Below, piece after piece: positions 36,793 to 45,270 of a DNA stretch of 64,000 nucleotides. The stretch spans positions 1,178,001-1,242,000 of the forward strand of contig NZ_LIPG01000002.1 of assembly GCF_001905505.1 (NCBI RefSeq). Reading direction: 5' to 3'. Every line of letters begins with the position of its first letter. Within the stretch, counting starts at the first letter, position 1. This stretch comes from Streptomyces sp. CB02058. Its GTDB lineage: Bacteria; Actinomycetota; Actinomycetes; Streptomycetales; Streptomycetaceae. The position numbers and the translations under genes were made by a program. The notes beneath the pieces are model-generated. The model was not told the DNA's origin and searched no databases. It was given only the letters and a program-made list of their open reading frames with translations.

Positions 36793-37385
36793 GAAAGGTC
36801 CTTTCCCTGGCGCGGCCTCCTCTGCTGAGGTGCCGTGACGTTCGCCGGGCCGTACTGGTCGATTCATGGCCGTGCAGCAGACGCGCCCGGCGGCGCGGTG
36901 ACTGGCCGTGACTCTAAGGGCAGGTGAGGGGGTCCGGGACGGGTCCGGTGATGATGTGACTGTCTTGTTATGCCGTGGGGAAGGCTTGTTGGTCGCAGTG
37001 TGGAGGTGTACGGCTTTTGCCCGGACGGTGAAGTGACCGCATGGTGAGAACCCGCAGCTCTGCTAAGGGGCTTGGGGTGATCTTGGTGCTGTCGCGCGAA
37101 TCGGGGCGCAAGGGGCGCGGTGACTGTCGGCGGGGTGCGCCGGGGCGAGGTGCGCGAGCTTTTTCGTGTATTGCGCACATATTACGGAGTGTTACATCCG
37201 TGGAATGTGTTTGATTCGCCGCGAGGGCGGTGTGGCTGTTGAAGTGGGTCATGGAACACGTGCGCCGGTCAAGGGTGTTGACCGTGCGTGTTCGTCAACA
37301 TGCCTGAAATATTTCGGATATGGGTCTGCCCGGTCCGGAATGCGGTGCGATTCCGGCCGGGCAGAGGGGGGTTGGGTGTGCGGCG
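36793..37385. other. 593-bp regulatory gap upstream of livK
   Basis: No supported gene. It is AT-richer than its surroundings between about 37150 and 37320. It holds the livK promoter somewhere on the minus strand (TTGACC and TTGACG hexamers occur near 37260-37300), a GTTGAC...GTCAAC inverted repeat at 37276-37298, an ACGGA...TCCGT repeat near 37183, and the terminator of the thioesterase gene at its right end. Confidence 0.55.
37326..37364 (-). terminator. Terminator after the thioesterase gene
   Basis: CTGCCCGG-T-CCGGAAT pairs with ATTCCGG-CCGGGCAG: 15 bp with one bulged T, 8-nt loop, about 20 bp past the minus-strand stop at 37386. Confidence 0.7.
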
Positions 37386-37856
37386 TCAGTCCGCGTCGGG
37401 ACGGGGCGCGTCGCGGAGCAGGCAGGTGAGGCGGGCGGTGCAGACCCGCTTGTCCGCCTCGTCGGTGACGACGATCTCGTACGTGGCGGTGGAGCGGCCG
37501 CGGTGGACGGGGGTGGCGGTGCCCGTGACGAGGCCGCTGCGGACGCCTCGGTGGTGGGTGCAGTTGAGGTCGACGCCGACGGCGATCTTGGTGGCGCCGC
37601 CGTGGAGCATGGAGCCGACGGAGCCGAGGGTCTCGGCGAGGACGGCGGAGGCGCCGCCGTGGAGCAGTCCGTAGGGCTGGGTGTTGCCCTCCACGGGCAT
37701 GGTGCCCACGACGCGGTCGGCGGAGGCCTCGATGATCCTGACGCCCATGCGCTCGCCGAGGTGTCCGGCGGAGAAGAGTGCCGGGAGGTCGACGCCGAGC
37801 GCTGCGTACTCGTCGATGATCTCCTGGGGGAACGTGGGTGCGGTGTGCTCGCCCAT
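37386..37856 (-). CDS. PaaI-like hotdog-fold thioesterase
   Basis: 156 aa or slightly less depending on start. The 4HBT hotdog signature is clear: MPVEGNTQPYGLLHGGASAV (LHGG catalytic loop) followed by ALAETLGSVGS-like helix, then GVDLNCTHHRGV and VTGTATPVHRGRSTATYEI. It would hydrolyse acyl- or aryl-CoA thioesters; the substrate is unknown. ATG 37856 has GGAG nine nt upstream; an ATG at 37901 is also in frame. It lies downstream of the molybdopterin oxidoreductase on the same strand, about 90 bp away, so the two may be co-transcribed. Confidence 0.88.
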   Translation of the reverse strand: MGEHTAPTFPQEIIDEYAALGVDLPALFSAGHLGERMGVRIIEASADRVVGTMPVEGNTQPYGLLHGGASAVLAETLGSVGSMLHGGATKIAVGVDLNCTHHRGVRSGLVTGTATPVHRGRSTATYEIVVTDEADKRVCTARLTCLLRDAPRPDAD

Positions 37857-37944
37857 GGGGTCCGGCTCCGATCGTGTGCGGTCGTCCGTTGCTGTGTGCA
37901 CTGTTCTTATCAGACGGCTGAGCGTGCGCTTAGCGTGCGGGAGC

Positions 37945-40215
37945 TCAGGCCGTCTCGAAGCGGACGACGACCGACTTGCTGGCCGGGGTGTTGCTGGTGT
38001 CGGCGGTGGCGTCGAGGGGGACGAGGACGTTGGTCTCCGGGTAGTACGCCGCCGCGCAGCCCCGGGCGGTGGGGTAGTGGACGACGCGGAAGCCGGGGGC
38101 GCGGCGTTCGACGCCGTCCTTCCACTCGCTGACGAGGTCGGTGTAGGAGCCGTCGGCGAGGCCGAGGGCGAGGGCGTCCTTGGGGTTGACCATGACGATG
38201 CGGCGGCCGCCCTTGATGCCGCGGTAGCGGTCGTCGAGGCCGTAGATCGTGGTGTTGTACTGGTCGTGGGAGCGCAGCGTCTGCAGGAGCAGCCGGCCCT
38301 CGGGGAGCTCGGGGTATTCGACGGGTGCGGCGGTGAAGTTGGCCTTGCCCGTGGCGGTGGGGAAGCGGCGTTCGTCGCGGGGTCCGTGCGGGAGGGTGAA
38401 GCCGCCGGGCCGTGCGACGCGGGCGTTGAAGTCCTCGAAGCCGGGCACGACGCGGGAGATGCGGTCGCGGATGGTCCCGTAGTCCTTCTCGAACTCCTCC
38501 CAGGGCGTGGTGGAGGCGGGACCGAGGACGGCGCGGGCCAGGCGGGCGACGATGGCGGGCTCGGAGAGCAGGTGGGGGCTCGCGGGGGTGAGGTTGCCGC
38601 GTGAGGAGTGGATCATGCCCATGGAGTCCTCGACAGTGACGAACTGCTTCTGCCCGGCCTGGACGTCCTTGTCGGTGCGTCCGAGGGTGGGCAGGATCAG
38701 GGCGCGGGTGCCGGTGACCGCGTGCGAGCGGTTGAGCTTGGTGGAGACGTGGACGGTGAGCCGGGCGCGGCGCATCGCGGCCTCGGTGACGGCGGTGTCG
38801 GGGGTGGCGCCGACGAAGTTGCCGCCCATGGCGAAGAAGACCTTGGCGTCGCCGTCGCGCAGCGCCTGGATGGACCGTACGACGTCGTAGCCGTGGTGCC
38901 GGGGCGAGGTGATGCCGAATTCCCGGTCGAGGGCGTCGAGGAAGGCGGCGGAGGGACGCTCGAAGATGCCCATGGTGCGGTCGCCCTGGACGTTGGAGTG
39001 GCCGCGCACGGGGCAGACGCCCGCGCCGGGGCGGCCGATGTTGCCGCGCAGCAGGAGGAGGTTGACGACCTCGCGGATGGTCGGCACGGAGTGCTTGTGC
39101 TGGGTGAGGCCCATGGCCCAGCAGACGATGGTGCGCTCGGACGCGAGGATCATGGCGAGCGCCTCTTCGATGGCGTCGCGGTCGAGACCGGTCGCGGCGA
39201 GGGTCTCGTCCCAGTCGGCCGCGCGTGCCTCGCGGGCGAACTCCTCGTATCCATGGGTGTGTTCGGCGATGAAGCCGGTGTCGACGGCTCCGTCGGCCTC
39301 GATGATCATCTTGTTCAGGAGGCGGAAGAGCGCCTGGTCGCCGCCGATGCGGATCTGGAGGAAGAGGTCGGTGAGGGCCGCGCCCTTGAGCATGCCGCGG
39401 GCGGTCTGCGGGTTCTTGAACCGTTCGAGTCCGGCCTCGGGCAGCGGGTTCACCGAGATGATCTTCGCTCCGGCGGACTTGGCCTGTTCGAGGGCCGAGA
39501 GCATCCGGGGGTGGTTGGTGCCGGGGTTCTGCCCGGCGACGATGATCAGGTCGGCCTGGTGGAGGTCCTCGAGGCTGACGCTGCCCTTGCCGATCCCGAT
39601 GGTCTCGGTGAGTGCGGAGCCCGAGGACTCGTGGCACATGTTGGAGCAGTCGGGCAGGTTGTTGGTGCCGAACTCCCGTGCGAAGAGCTGGAGGAGGAAC
39701 GCGGCCTCGTTGCTGGTGCGCCCGGAGGTGTAGAAGAGCGCCTCGTCGGGGGAGGCGAGGGCGGTCAGCTCCTCGGCGATGATCCCGAAGGCGCGCTCCC
39801 AGGTCACGGCCTCGTACCGATCGGCGCCCTCGGGCAGATACACAGGTTGCGTGATGCGTCCCTGCTGGCCGAGCCAGTAGCCGCTGCGGCCGGCCAGGTC
39901 GGCGACGGGGTGGGCGGCGAAGAAGTCGGGGGTGACGCGGCGCAGGGTCGCCTCCTCGGCGACGGCCTTGGCGCCGTTCTCGCAGAACTCCGCCGTGTGC
40001 CGCTTGTCGCCCTCGGGCCACGCGCAGCCGGGGCAGTCGAAGCCGTCCTTCTGGTTGACCTTGAGGAGGGTCTGCGCGGTGCGCCGCACGCCCATCTGCT
40101 GCTGGGCGATGCGCAGGGTGTGTGCGACGGCGGGCAGTCCGGCGGCGGCGTGCTGGGCCGCGTCGATCCGCGGCGCGTCCTGGACCGGGTCACCGGTCGG
40201 GGGCTTGGTGGCCAT
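37945..40215 (-). CDS. FdhF/YdeP family molybdopterin oxidoreductase
   Basis: 756 aa cytoplasmic member of the DMSO reductase/formate dehydrogenase superfamily. An N-terminal Cys pair (FDCPGCAWPEG) may hold an Fe-S cluster; the molybdopterin-guanine dinucleotide domains follow (FYTSGRTSNEAAFLLQ, NLPDCSNMCHESSG, VAGQNPGTNHPRM, MGLTQHKHSVPTIREVVNLL, RPGAGVCPVRGHSNVQGDRTMG), and the C-terminal beta-barrel domain has RSHDQYNTTIYGLDDRYRG. Family members are annotated as formate-dehydrogenase-like but the physiological substrate is mostly unproven; YdeP is linked to acid resistance in E. coli. No fdhD or electron-partner gene is adjacent. Confidence 0.92.
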   Translation of the reverse strand: MATKPPTGDPVQDAPRIDAAQHAAAGLPAVAHTLRIAQQQMGVRRTAQTLLKVNQKDGFDCPGCAWPEGDKRHTAEFCENGAKAVAEEATLRRVTPDFFAAHPVADLAGRSGYWLGQQGRITQPVYLPEGADRYEAVTWERAFGIIAEELTALASPDEALFYTSGRTSNEAAFLLQLFAREFGTNNLPDCSNMCHESSGSALTETIGIGKGSVSLEDLHQADLIIVAGQNPGTNHPRMLSALEQAKSAGAKIISVNPLPEAGLERFKNPQTARGMLKGAALTDLFLQIRIGGDQALFRLLNKMIIEADGAVDTGFIAEHTHGYEEFAREARAADWDETLAATGLDRDAIEEALAMILASERTIVCWAMGLTQHKHSVPTIREVVNLLLLRGNIGRPGAGVCPVRGHSNVQGDRTMGIFERPSAAFLDALDREFGITSPRHHGYDVVRSIQALRDGDAKVFFAMGGNFVGATPDTAVTEAAMRRARLTVHVSTKLNRSHAVTGTRALILPTLGRTDKDVQAGQKQFVTVEDSMGMIHSSRGNLTPASPHLLSEPAIVARLARAVLGPASTTPWEEFEKDYGTIRDRISRVVPGFEDFNARVARPGGFTLPHGPRDERRFPTATGKANFTAAPVEYPELPEGRLLLQTLRSHDQYNTTIYGLDDRYRGIKGGRRIVMVNPKDALALGLADGSYTDLVSEWKDGVERRAPGFRVVHYPTARGCAAAYYPETNVLVPLDATADTSNTPASKSVVVRFETA

Positions 40216-40439
40216 GGTGCTCCCCTTCGAGCCTTCGGCGCCTCCGCCCGTGCGGGCGCGCGTCGCGTCCGTGCGTGCCGTGGCGTCCTGTCGCGTCTTC
40301 TTACGCCTTCACTGTCTTTCGATCCTGTCATGCACGCGCGCCGGAGCGCTCCGCGGGAAGCGGGGAGGCCCGGCGGCGGCGCCGGGGGCGTGGTAGTGGG
40401 GCCGTGCGGCGGGCGGTCCGGATTGTCAGTGGTCCGTGG

Positions 40440-40445
40440 CAGGAT
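40440..40445 (+). promoter_or_regulatory. -10-like box of polA, leaderless
   Basis: CAGGAT lies exactly 7 nt before the GTG start of polA, which has no Shine-Dalgarno sequence, so a leaderless mRNA is likely. Confidence 0.4.
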
Positions 40446-40452
40446 CGGGGGC

Positions 40453-43164
40453 GTGGCTGAGACGGCATCGAAGAAGACGGCAGACAACCGACCGCGCCTG
40501 CTCCTCATGGACGGGCACTCCCTGGCGTACCGGGCGTTCTTCGCCCTGCCCGCGGAGAATTTCACGACGGCGACGGGGCAGCCGACGAATGCCGTGTACG
40601 GCTTCATGTCGATGCTGGCGAACACGCTGCGCGACGAGGCGCCCACGCACTTCGCGGTCGCCTTCGACGTGTCCCGCAAGACATGGCGGGCGCAGGAGTT
40701 CCCGGAGTACAAGGCGAACCGCTCCAAGACCCCCGACGAGTTCAAGGGGCAGGTGGAGCTGATCGGCGAGCTGCTGGACGCGATGCACGCCGACCGGTTC
40801 GCGGTGGACGGCTTCGAGGCGGACGACGTCATCGCGACGCTGGCCACGCAGGCCGAGGCGGCGGGCTTCGAGGTGCTGATCGTCACGGGTGACCGGGACT
40901 CGTTCCAGCTGATCACGGACAACGTGACGGTGCTCTACCCGACGAAGGGCGTCTCGGAGCTGACGCGCTTCACCCCGGAGAAGGTCCAGGAGAAGTACGG
41001 CCTCACCCCGGCCCAGTATCCGGACTTCGCGGCGCTGCGCGGTGACCCCTCGGACAACCTTCCGGGTATCCCCGGTGTGGGTGAGAAGACGGCGGCGAAG
41101 TGGATCACCCAGTTCGGTTCGTTCGCGGAGCTCGTCGAGCGGGCCGAAGAGGTCAAGGGCAAGGCCGGCCAGAACTTCCGTGACCACTTGGACGCGGTGA
41201 AGATGAACCGCGTGCTGACCGAGATGGTCCGCGACGTCGAGCTGCCGAAGGCCCCGGCCGAGCTGGAGCGCGCTCCCTACGACCGCTCGGCGGTCACCGG
41301 TGTGCTCGACGTCCTGGAGATCCGCAACCCGAGCCTGCGCGAGCGGCTGCTCGCCGTCGACCCGGGTGCGGAGGAGGCCGGTCCGCCGGAGCCCGCGGCC
41401 GGTGTCGAGCTGGACGGCGCGGTGCTGGGACAGGGCGAGGTCGCCCCGTGGCTGGAGGCCCACGGCGGGCAGCCGCTCGGAGTGATGAGCGTCGACACCT
41501 GGTCGCTGGGCACCGGCTCGGTCACCGAGATCGCGCTCGCCGCCGCCGACGGGGCCGCGGCCTGGCTCGACCCGGCCGAGCTCGACGAGGCCGACGAGCG
41601 GGCGTTCGCCGCCTGGCTCGCGGACCCCGCGCGTCCCAAGGTCCTGCACAACGCCAAGAACGCCCTGCGGGTCTTCCCCGAGCAGGGCTGGCGGCTGGAC
41701 GGCATCGCCATGGACACCGCGCTCGCCGCCTATCTCGTCAAGCCGGGCCGCCGCTCCTTCGCGCTGGACGCGCTGGCCGTCGAGTATCTCGGCCGGGAGC
41801 TGGCCCCGGCCGCCGCGTCCGACGGGCAGCTGGCCTTCGGCGCCGACGACCGCGCGGAGGCCGACGCGCTGATGGCGCAGGCCCGCGCCGTGCTGGACCT
41901 CGGGGACGCGTTCACGGCGCGCCTGAAGGAGGTCGGGGCGACCGAGCTGCTGTACGACATGGAGCTGCCCACCTCGATCATGCTGGCCCGCCTGGAGCGG
42001 CACGGCATCGCAGCCGACCGCTCCCATCTGGAAGGCATGGAGCAGCAGTTCGCCGGCGCGGTGCAGCAGGCGGTGAAGGAGGCGCACGCCGCGGTGGGCC
42101 GTGAGTTCAACCTCGGCTCGCCCAAGCAGCTCCAGGAAGTCCTCTTCGGCGAGCTGGCCCTGCCCAAGACGAAGAGGACGAAGACGGGATACACGACCGA
42201 CGCGGACGCGCTGGCGTGGCTGGCGGCACAGACCGAGCACGAGCTGCCGGTCATCATGCTGCGCCACCGCGAGCAGGCGAAGCTGCGGGTCACCGTCGAG
42301 GGGCTGATCAAGACGATCGGCGCGGACGGCCGTATCCACACGACGTTCAACCAGACGGTCGCGGCGACGGGCCGGCTCTCCTCGACCGACCCGAATCTTC
42401 AGAACATCCCCGTCCGCACGGACGAAGGGCGGGCCATCCGCCGGGGCTTCGTCGTCGGCGAGGGCTTCGAGACGCTGATGACGGCCGACTACAGCCAGAT
42501 CGAGCTGCGCGTGATGGCCCACCTCTCCGAGGACGCCGGTCTGATCGAGGCGTTCACCTCGGGCGAGGACCTGCACACGACCGTCGCCTCGCAGGTGTTC
42601 GGCGTCGAGAAGTCGGCGGTCGACGCCGAGATGCGCCGCAAGATCAAGGCAATGTCCTACGGCCTCGCCTACGGGCTGTCCGCGTTCGGCCTCTCCCAGC
42701 AGCTGAACATCGAAGCCGGCGAGGCGCGCGGTCTGATGGACACCTACTTCCTGCGGTTCGGCGGGGTGCGCGACTATCTGCACCGGGTCGTGGAGGAAGC
42801 CAGGTCCACCGGGTACACCGAGACGATCCTCGGCCGCCGTCGCTACCTCCCCGACCTGAACAGCGACAACCGCCAGCGGCGCGAGGCCGCCGAGCGGATG
42901 GCGCTCAACGCCCCGATCCAGGGGACGGCCGCCGACATCGTGAAGGTCGCGATGCTCAAGGTGGACCGTGCGCTGACGGAGGCGGAGCTGACCTCACGGA
43001 TGCTGCTCCAGGTCCACGACGAAATCGTCCTGGAGATCGCGAAGGGCGAGCGGGAGCGGGTCGAGGAGATCCTGCGCCGCGAGATGTCCACGGCGGTCGA
43101 GCTCCGTGCGCCGCTGGACGTGTCGGTGGGCGTCGGCAAGGACTGGGAGACCGCCGCGCACTGA
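40453..43164 (+). CDS. polA: DNA polymerase I
   Basis: 903 aa repair and Okazaki-fragment polymerase. Residues 1-300 are the 5' nuclease (LLLMDGHSLAYRAFFALP, AFDVSRKTWR, VTGDRDSFQLI, GDPSDNLPGIPGVGEKTA). Residues ~310-500 are the 3'-5' exonuclease fold, where the usual acidic catalytic residues appear lost, as in other actinobacterial Pol I. The polymerase domain has motif A TADYSQIELRVMAHLS, motif B KIKAMSYGLAYGLSAFG and motif C LLQVHDEIVLEI. The GTG at 40453 begins the family N-terminus; the open frame upstream is antisense to the oxidoreductase. Confidence 0.97.
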   Translation: MAETASKKTADNRPRLLLMDGHSLAYRAFFALPAENFTTATGQPTNAVYGFMSMLANTLRDEAPTHFAVAFDVSRKTWRAQEFPEYKANRSKTPDEFKGQVELIGELLDAMHADRFAVDGFEADDVIATLATQAEAAGFEVLIVTGDRDSFQLITDNVTVLYPTKGVSELTRFTPEKVQEKYGLTPAQYPDFAALRGDPSDNLPGIPGVGEKTAAKWITQFGSFAELVERAEEVKGKAGQNFRDHLDAVKMNRVLTEMVRDVELPKAPAELERAPYDRSAVTGVLDVLEIRNPSLRERLLAVDPGAEEAGPPEPAAGVELDGAVLGQGEVAPWLEAHGGQPLGVMSVDTWSLGTGSVTEIALAAADGAAAWLDPAELDEADERAFAAWLADPARPKVLHNAKNALRVFPEQGWRLDGIAMDTALAAYLVKPGRRSFALDALAVEYLGRELAPAAASDGQLAFGADDRAEADALMAQARAVLDLGDAFTARLKEVGATELLYDMELPTSIMLARLERHGIAADRSHLEGMEQQFAGAVQQAVKEAHAAVGREFNLGSPKQLQEVLFGELALPKTKRTKTGYTTDADALAWLAAQTEHELPVIMLRHREQAKLRVTVEGLIKTIGADGRIHTTFNQTVAATGRLSSTDPNLQNIPVRTDEGRAIRRGFVVGEGFETLMTADYSQIELRVMAHLSEDAGLIEAFTSGEDLHTTVASQVFGVEKSAVDAEMRRKIKAMSYGLAYGLSAFGLSQQLNIEAGEARGLMDTYFLRFGGVRDYLHRVVEEARSTGYTETILGRRRYLPDLNSDNRQRREAAERMALNAPIQGTAADIVKVAMLKVDRALTEAELTSRMLLQVHDEIVLEIAKGERERVEEILRREMSTAVELRAPLDVSVGVGKDWETAAH

Positions 43165-43326
43165 GCGACGCACCAGGAGCCGTCCCCGGGACCGTCGCAC
43201 TCGCGGCGGTCCCGGCGACGACGGTGACCGGCCATGGGGACCACGGCCGGAAGGCCGGTGCGCCGGGCGCCGGCGTCGCCGGGGCCGCGTAGGCGCGCTC
43301 GGCGAGGGGCGGGCAGGGGGAGCGAC

Positions 43327-44064
43327 ATGGGGAGCGACATGGGGTGGGCCGGAGACGCCCGGCTGGCGGCCGGGCCCGAGGCCGTCCGGTATCTGGAGGC
43401 GGCTTTCACTCCCGGTGCTCAGCTGGGGACGGTGTACGACGATCCGACGACGCCCGTCGTCGTGACCGGCATCGAGGAGGTGGCCACCCTTCGCGTGCCC
43501 AGTGGCCGTCTCGTCGTCGACGCCCCGTGGCACGACGACGAGACCTGGAAGTACCGGCGTGGGCTGGAGACGAGCCCGCCGCGAGAGCTGGCCGTGCGCA
43601 TTCCCCCGGGCACCCACCGGGTTGAACTCGCCTGGACGGCGGGCCCGTACGAGTTCTTCGGTGAGCACTGCGACGGCGTCGAACGCGCCGCGACCCGCCT
43701 GCGCGTGAGCGACCAGCCCGTGTGCCGGTGGGAGGCGGGCCTGGGGGTCGACGACGACGTCGACCGGCTTCAGCCGGGTGACCGGCCACGCTTCCATTCC
43801 GACTCCAATGTCGGCTGCTTCGCCGACGCGGGGGCGTGGACGGCCTTGTCGGCGCCGTTTCGCGCGTACGCCGACGGCGCGCCCGTACGACGCCCGACCG
43901 AACAACTGGCAGAGGGGTACGAGCGGGTGAGCGACGAGTCGCGACAGGCCGATCTGGTCACCTTCCCCGCCGAGTCGGGCGGCACGGTCTGGCTGGGCCG
44001 CACCGCCACCGGCGACGTGGCTGTGATCGTCGTGACCAGCGGCCTGCCGGGCGCCGAGGCCTGA
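43327..44064 (+). CDS. DUF4241 domain protein
   Basis: 245 aa, no signal peptide. It resembles DUF4241 proteins of Streptomyces: VASLRVPSGRLVVDAPW-like start, IPPGTHRVELAW, RVSDQPVCRWEAGL, SNVGCFADAGAW and the closing GGTVWLGRTATGDVAVIVVTS. Function unknown. A 12-bp tandem duplication around the start gives two ATGs (43327 and 43339), each with GGGGAG 4 nt upstream, so either could be used. It follows polA by about 160 bp in the same direction; no functional link is evident. Confidence 0.72.
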   Translation: MGSDMGWAGDARLAAGPEAVRYLEAAFTPGAQLGTVYDDPTTPVVVTGIEEVATLRVPSGRLVVDAPWHDDETWKYRRGLETSPPRELAVRIPPGTHRVELAWTAGPYEFFGEHCDGVERAATRLRVSDQPVCRWEAGLGVDDDVDRLQPGDRPRFHSDSNVGCFADAGAWTALSAPFRAYADGAPVRRPTEQLAEGYERVSDESRQADLVTFPAESGGTVWLGRTATGDVAVIVVTSGLPGAEA

Positions 44065-44210
44065 CACCGCCGCGCCGGGCCTCCGGCGCCCTCGCCTGCT
44101 CGGACGCCGCAACCGGCCTCAACCCTGCGGAGGACCGCCGGGGGCGGCGGAGCCCCGTTCGGGAGCCGAACCCGGCCCCGACCCTCCCGGGAGCCGCGCC
44201 CCGTGAGGCC

Positions 44211-45086
44211 TCAGGCCGTGTCCCGCCCGGCCGGCCGGGGACGGGGGGTGTCCGCACCGGGTGCCTCCGGGGGCCGGGGGCCGGACGGCTTCCGCAGGAG
44301 GCGCATCCACGCCCCGTACAGCACGAGCCCGGCGGCCAGGCCCGCCCCGGCGCCGAAGCACGCGGTCGGGATGATGTCGAGCGGTGTGTCGATGTGCCCG
44401 AACCAGGCGTACCAGCGGGCGCACCGGTGGATGACGCCCAGCAGGACGCACACCGCGAGGAACGCGCCCGCCCACCGGCGCTCCGCACGGCCCAGCACCG
44501 GCACGGACTCCGGCGCCGGGACCGCGCCGGTCCGCCGCAGCCCCGTGTACGTGAACCACGCCAGGACCGTCAGCGCCACGGCCGAACTGCCGTACTGGAC
44601 GAACTGGAACACCGGGAAACCGCCGACGGACCGGTTGAGCACGGGCAGCAGGTCCGTGCCCCACCGGTCGTGATGGGTGAACGCGTCCCACACCACATGG
44701 GTGCCCGAACCGATCACGGCCGACAGGACGAACCACCCCGCCTCGGCCGGGCCCAGGCCACCGCGCTCCCGCCGCCGTCCCCGTACGAAGGTGTGGACAC
44801 GCCCCTGCGCGGCCCGGGGCAGCAGGGCGACCAGCGGTTCGCGCAGCATCAGCCAGAGTGCCAGCACGGCACCGGTGATGAGGACATCGACGGTGAACAC
44901 TCCCCACACGGCGTGTGTCACCTCGCCGAACTCCATCGCCCCGGGCACCACCGTGTCCGCGTAATAGGTGATATCGGGTGCGAACGACCCGGCGACGAGT
45001 GCGGATGCGAGCAGAGGACCCCGGCCCTCGCCGGACCTGCGGATCCCCGGCAGCACGGCGGCGGCGTGGCTGAGCGTGAAAGGCAT
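44211..45086 (-). CDS. DUF4184 family membrane protein
   Basis: 291 aa with about six hydrophobic segments. The opening MPFTLSHAAAVLPGIRR and SFAPDITYY, plus GSGTHVVWDAFTHHDRWGTD, are the conserved His/Asp elements of DUF4184, related to membrane-bound metal-dependent hydrolases (YdjM-like); activity unproven. ATG 45086 fits the family N-terminus. The C-terminal 30 residues are Pro/Arg-rich. It is divergent from the transglycosylase, and a 12-bp inverted repeat lies 21 bp upstream of the start. Confidence 0.82.
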   Translation of the reverse strand: MPFTLSHAAAVLPGIRRSGEGRGPLLASALVAGSFAPDITYYADTVVPGAMEFGEVTHAVWGVFTVDVLITGAVLALWLMLREPLVALLPRAAQGRVHTFVRGRRRERGGLGPAEAGWFVLSAVIGSGTHVVWDAFTHHDRWGTDLLPVLNRSVGGFPVFQFVQYGSSAVALTVLAWFTYTGLRRTGAVPAPESVPVLGRAERRWAGAFLAVCVLLGVIHRCARWYAWFGHIDTPLDIIPTACFGAGAGLAAGLVLYGAWMRLLRKPSGPRPPEAPGADTPRPRPAGRDTA

Positions 45087-45106
45087 GGCGGCAAGTATGC
45101 GTGAGT

Positions 45107-45140
45107 TCAAGTCACCCGCCCGGGTGCACGGGTGACTTGA
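45107..45140. promoter_or_regulatory. 12-bp inverted repeat in divergent promoter region
   Basis: TCAAGTCACCCG (45107-45118) and its exact reverse complement CGGGTGACTTGA (45129-45140) are separated by 10 bp. The 34-bp site lies 20 bp from the DUF4184 start and 130 bp from the transglycosylase start; it could be an operator or an RNA hairpin in the DUF4184 leader. Confidence 0.6.
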
Positions 45141-45270
45141 CGGACGCGAAGCTGAAGAATCGGTAAGAACCGGTCGAGGGCCGGTGTCCGGGCGGCGGGA
45201 GTTGCCGTAGGGTCGCCTGAGTCCTCGCGCTGGGGAGCGCGAGCGCCGTCGACGGGGAGGGTCAGATCGT

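Noticed and set aside
37945..40215. A functional formate dehydrogenase operon
   Set aside because: The catalytic subunit is of the FdhF/YdeP type and no beta or gamma subunits or FdhD are adjacent, so formate activity is not claimed.
45141..45270. Cyclic-di-AMP (ydaO) riboswitch, often found before Streptomyces cell-wall hydrolase genes
   Set aside because: The stretch before the transglycosylase is short and I do not see the conserved motifs.
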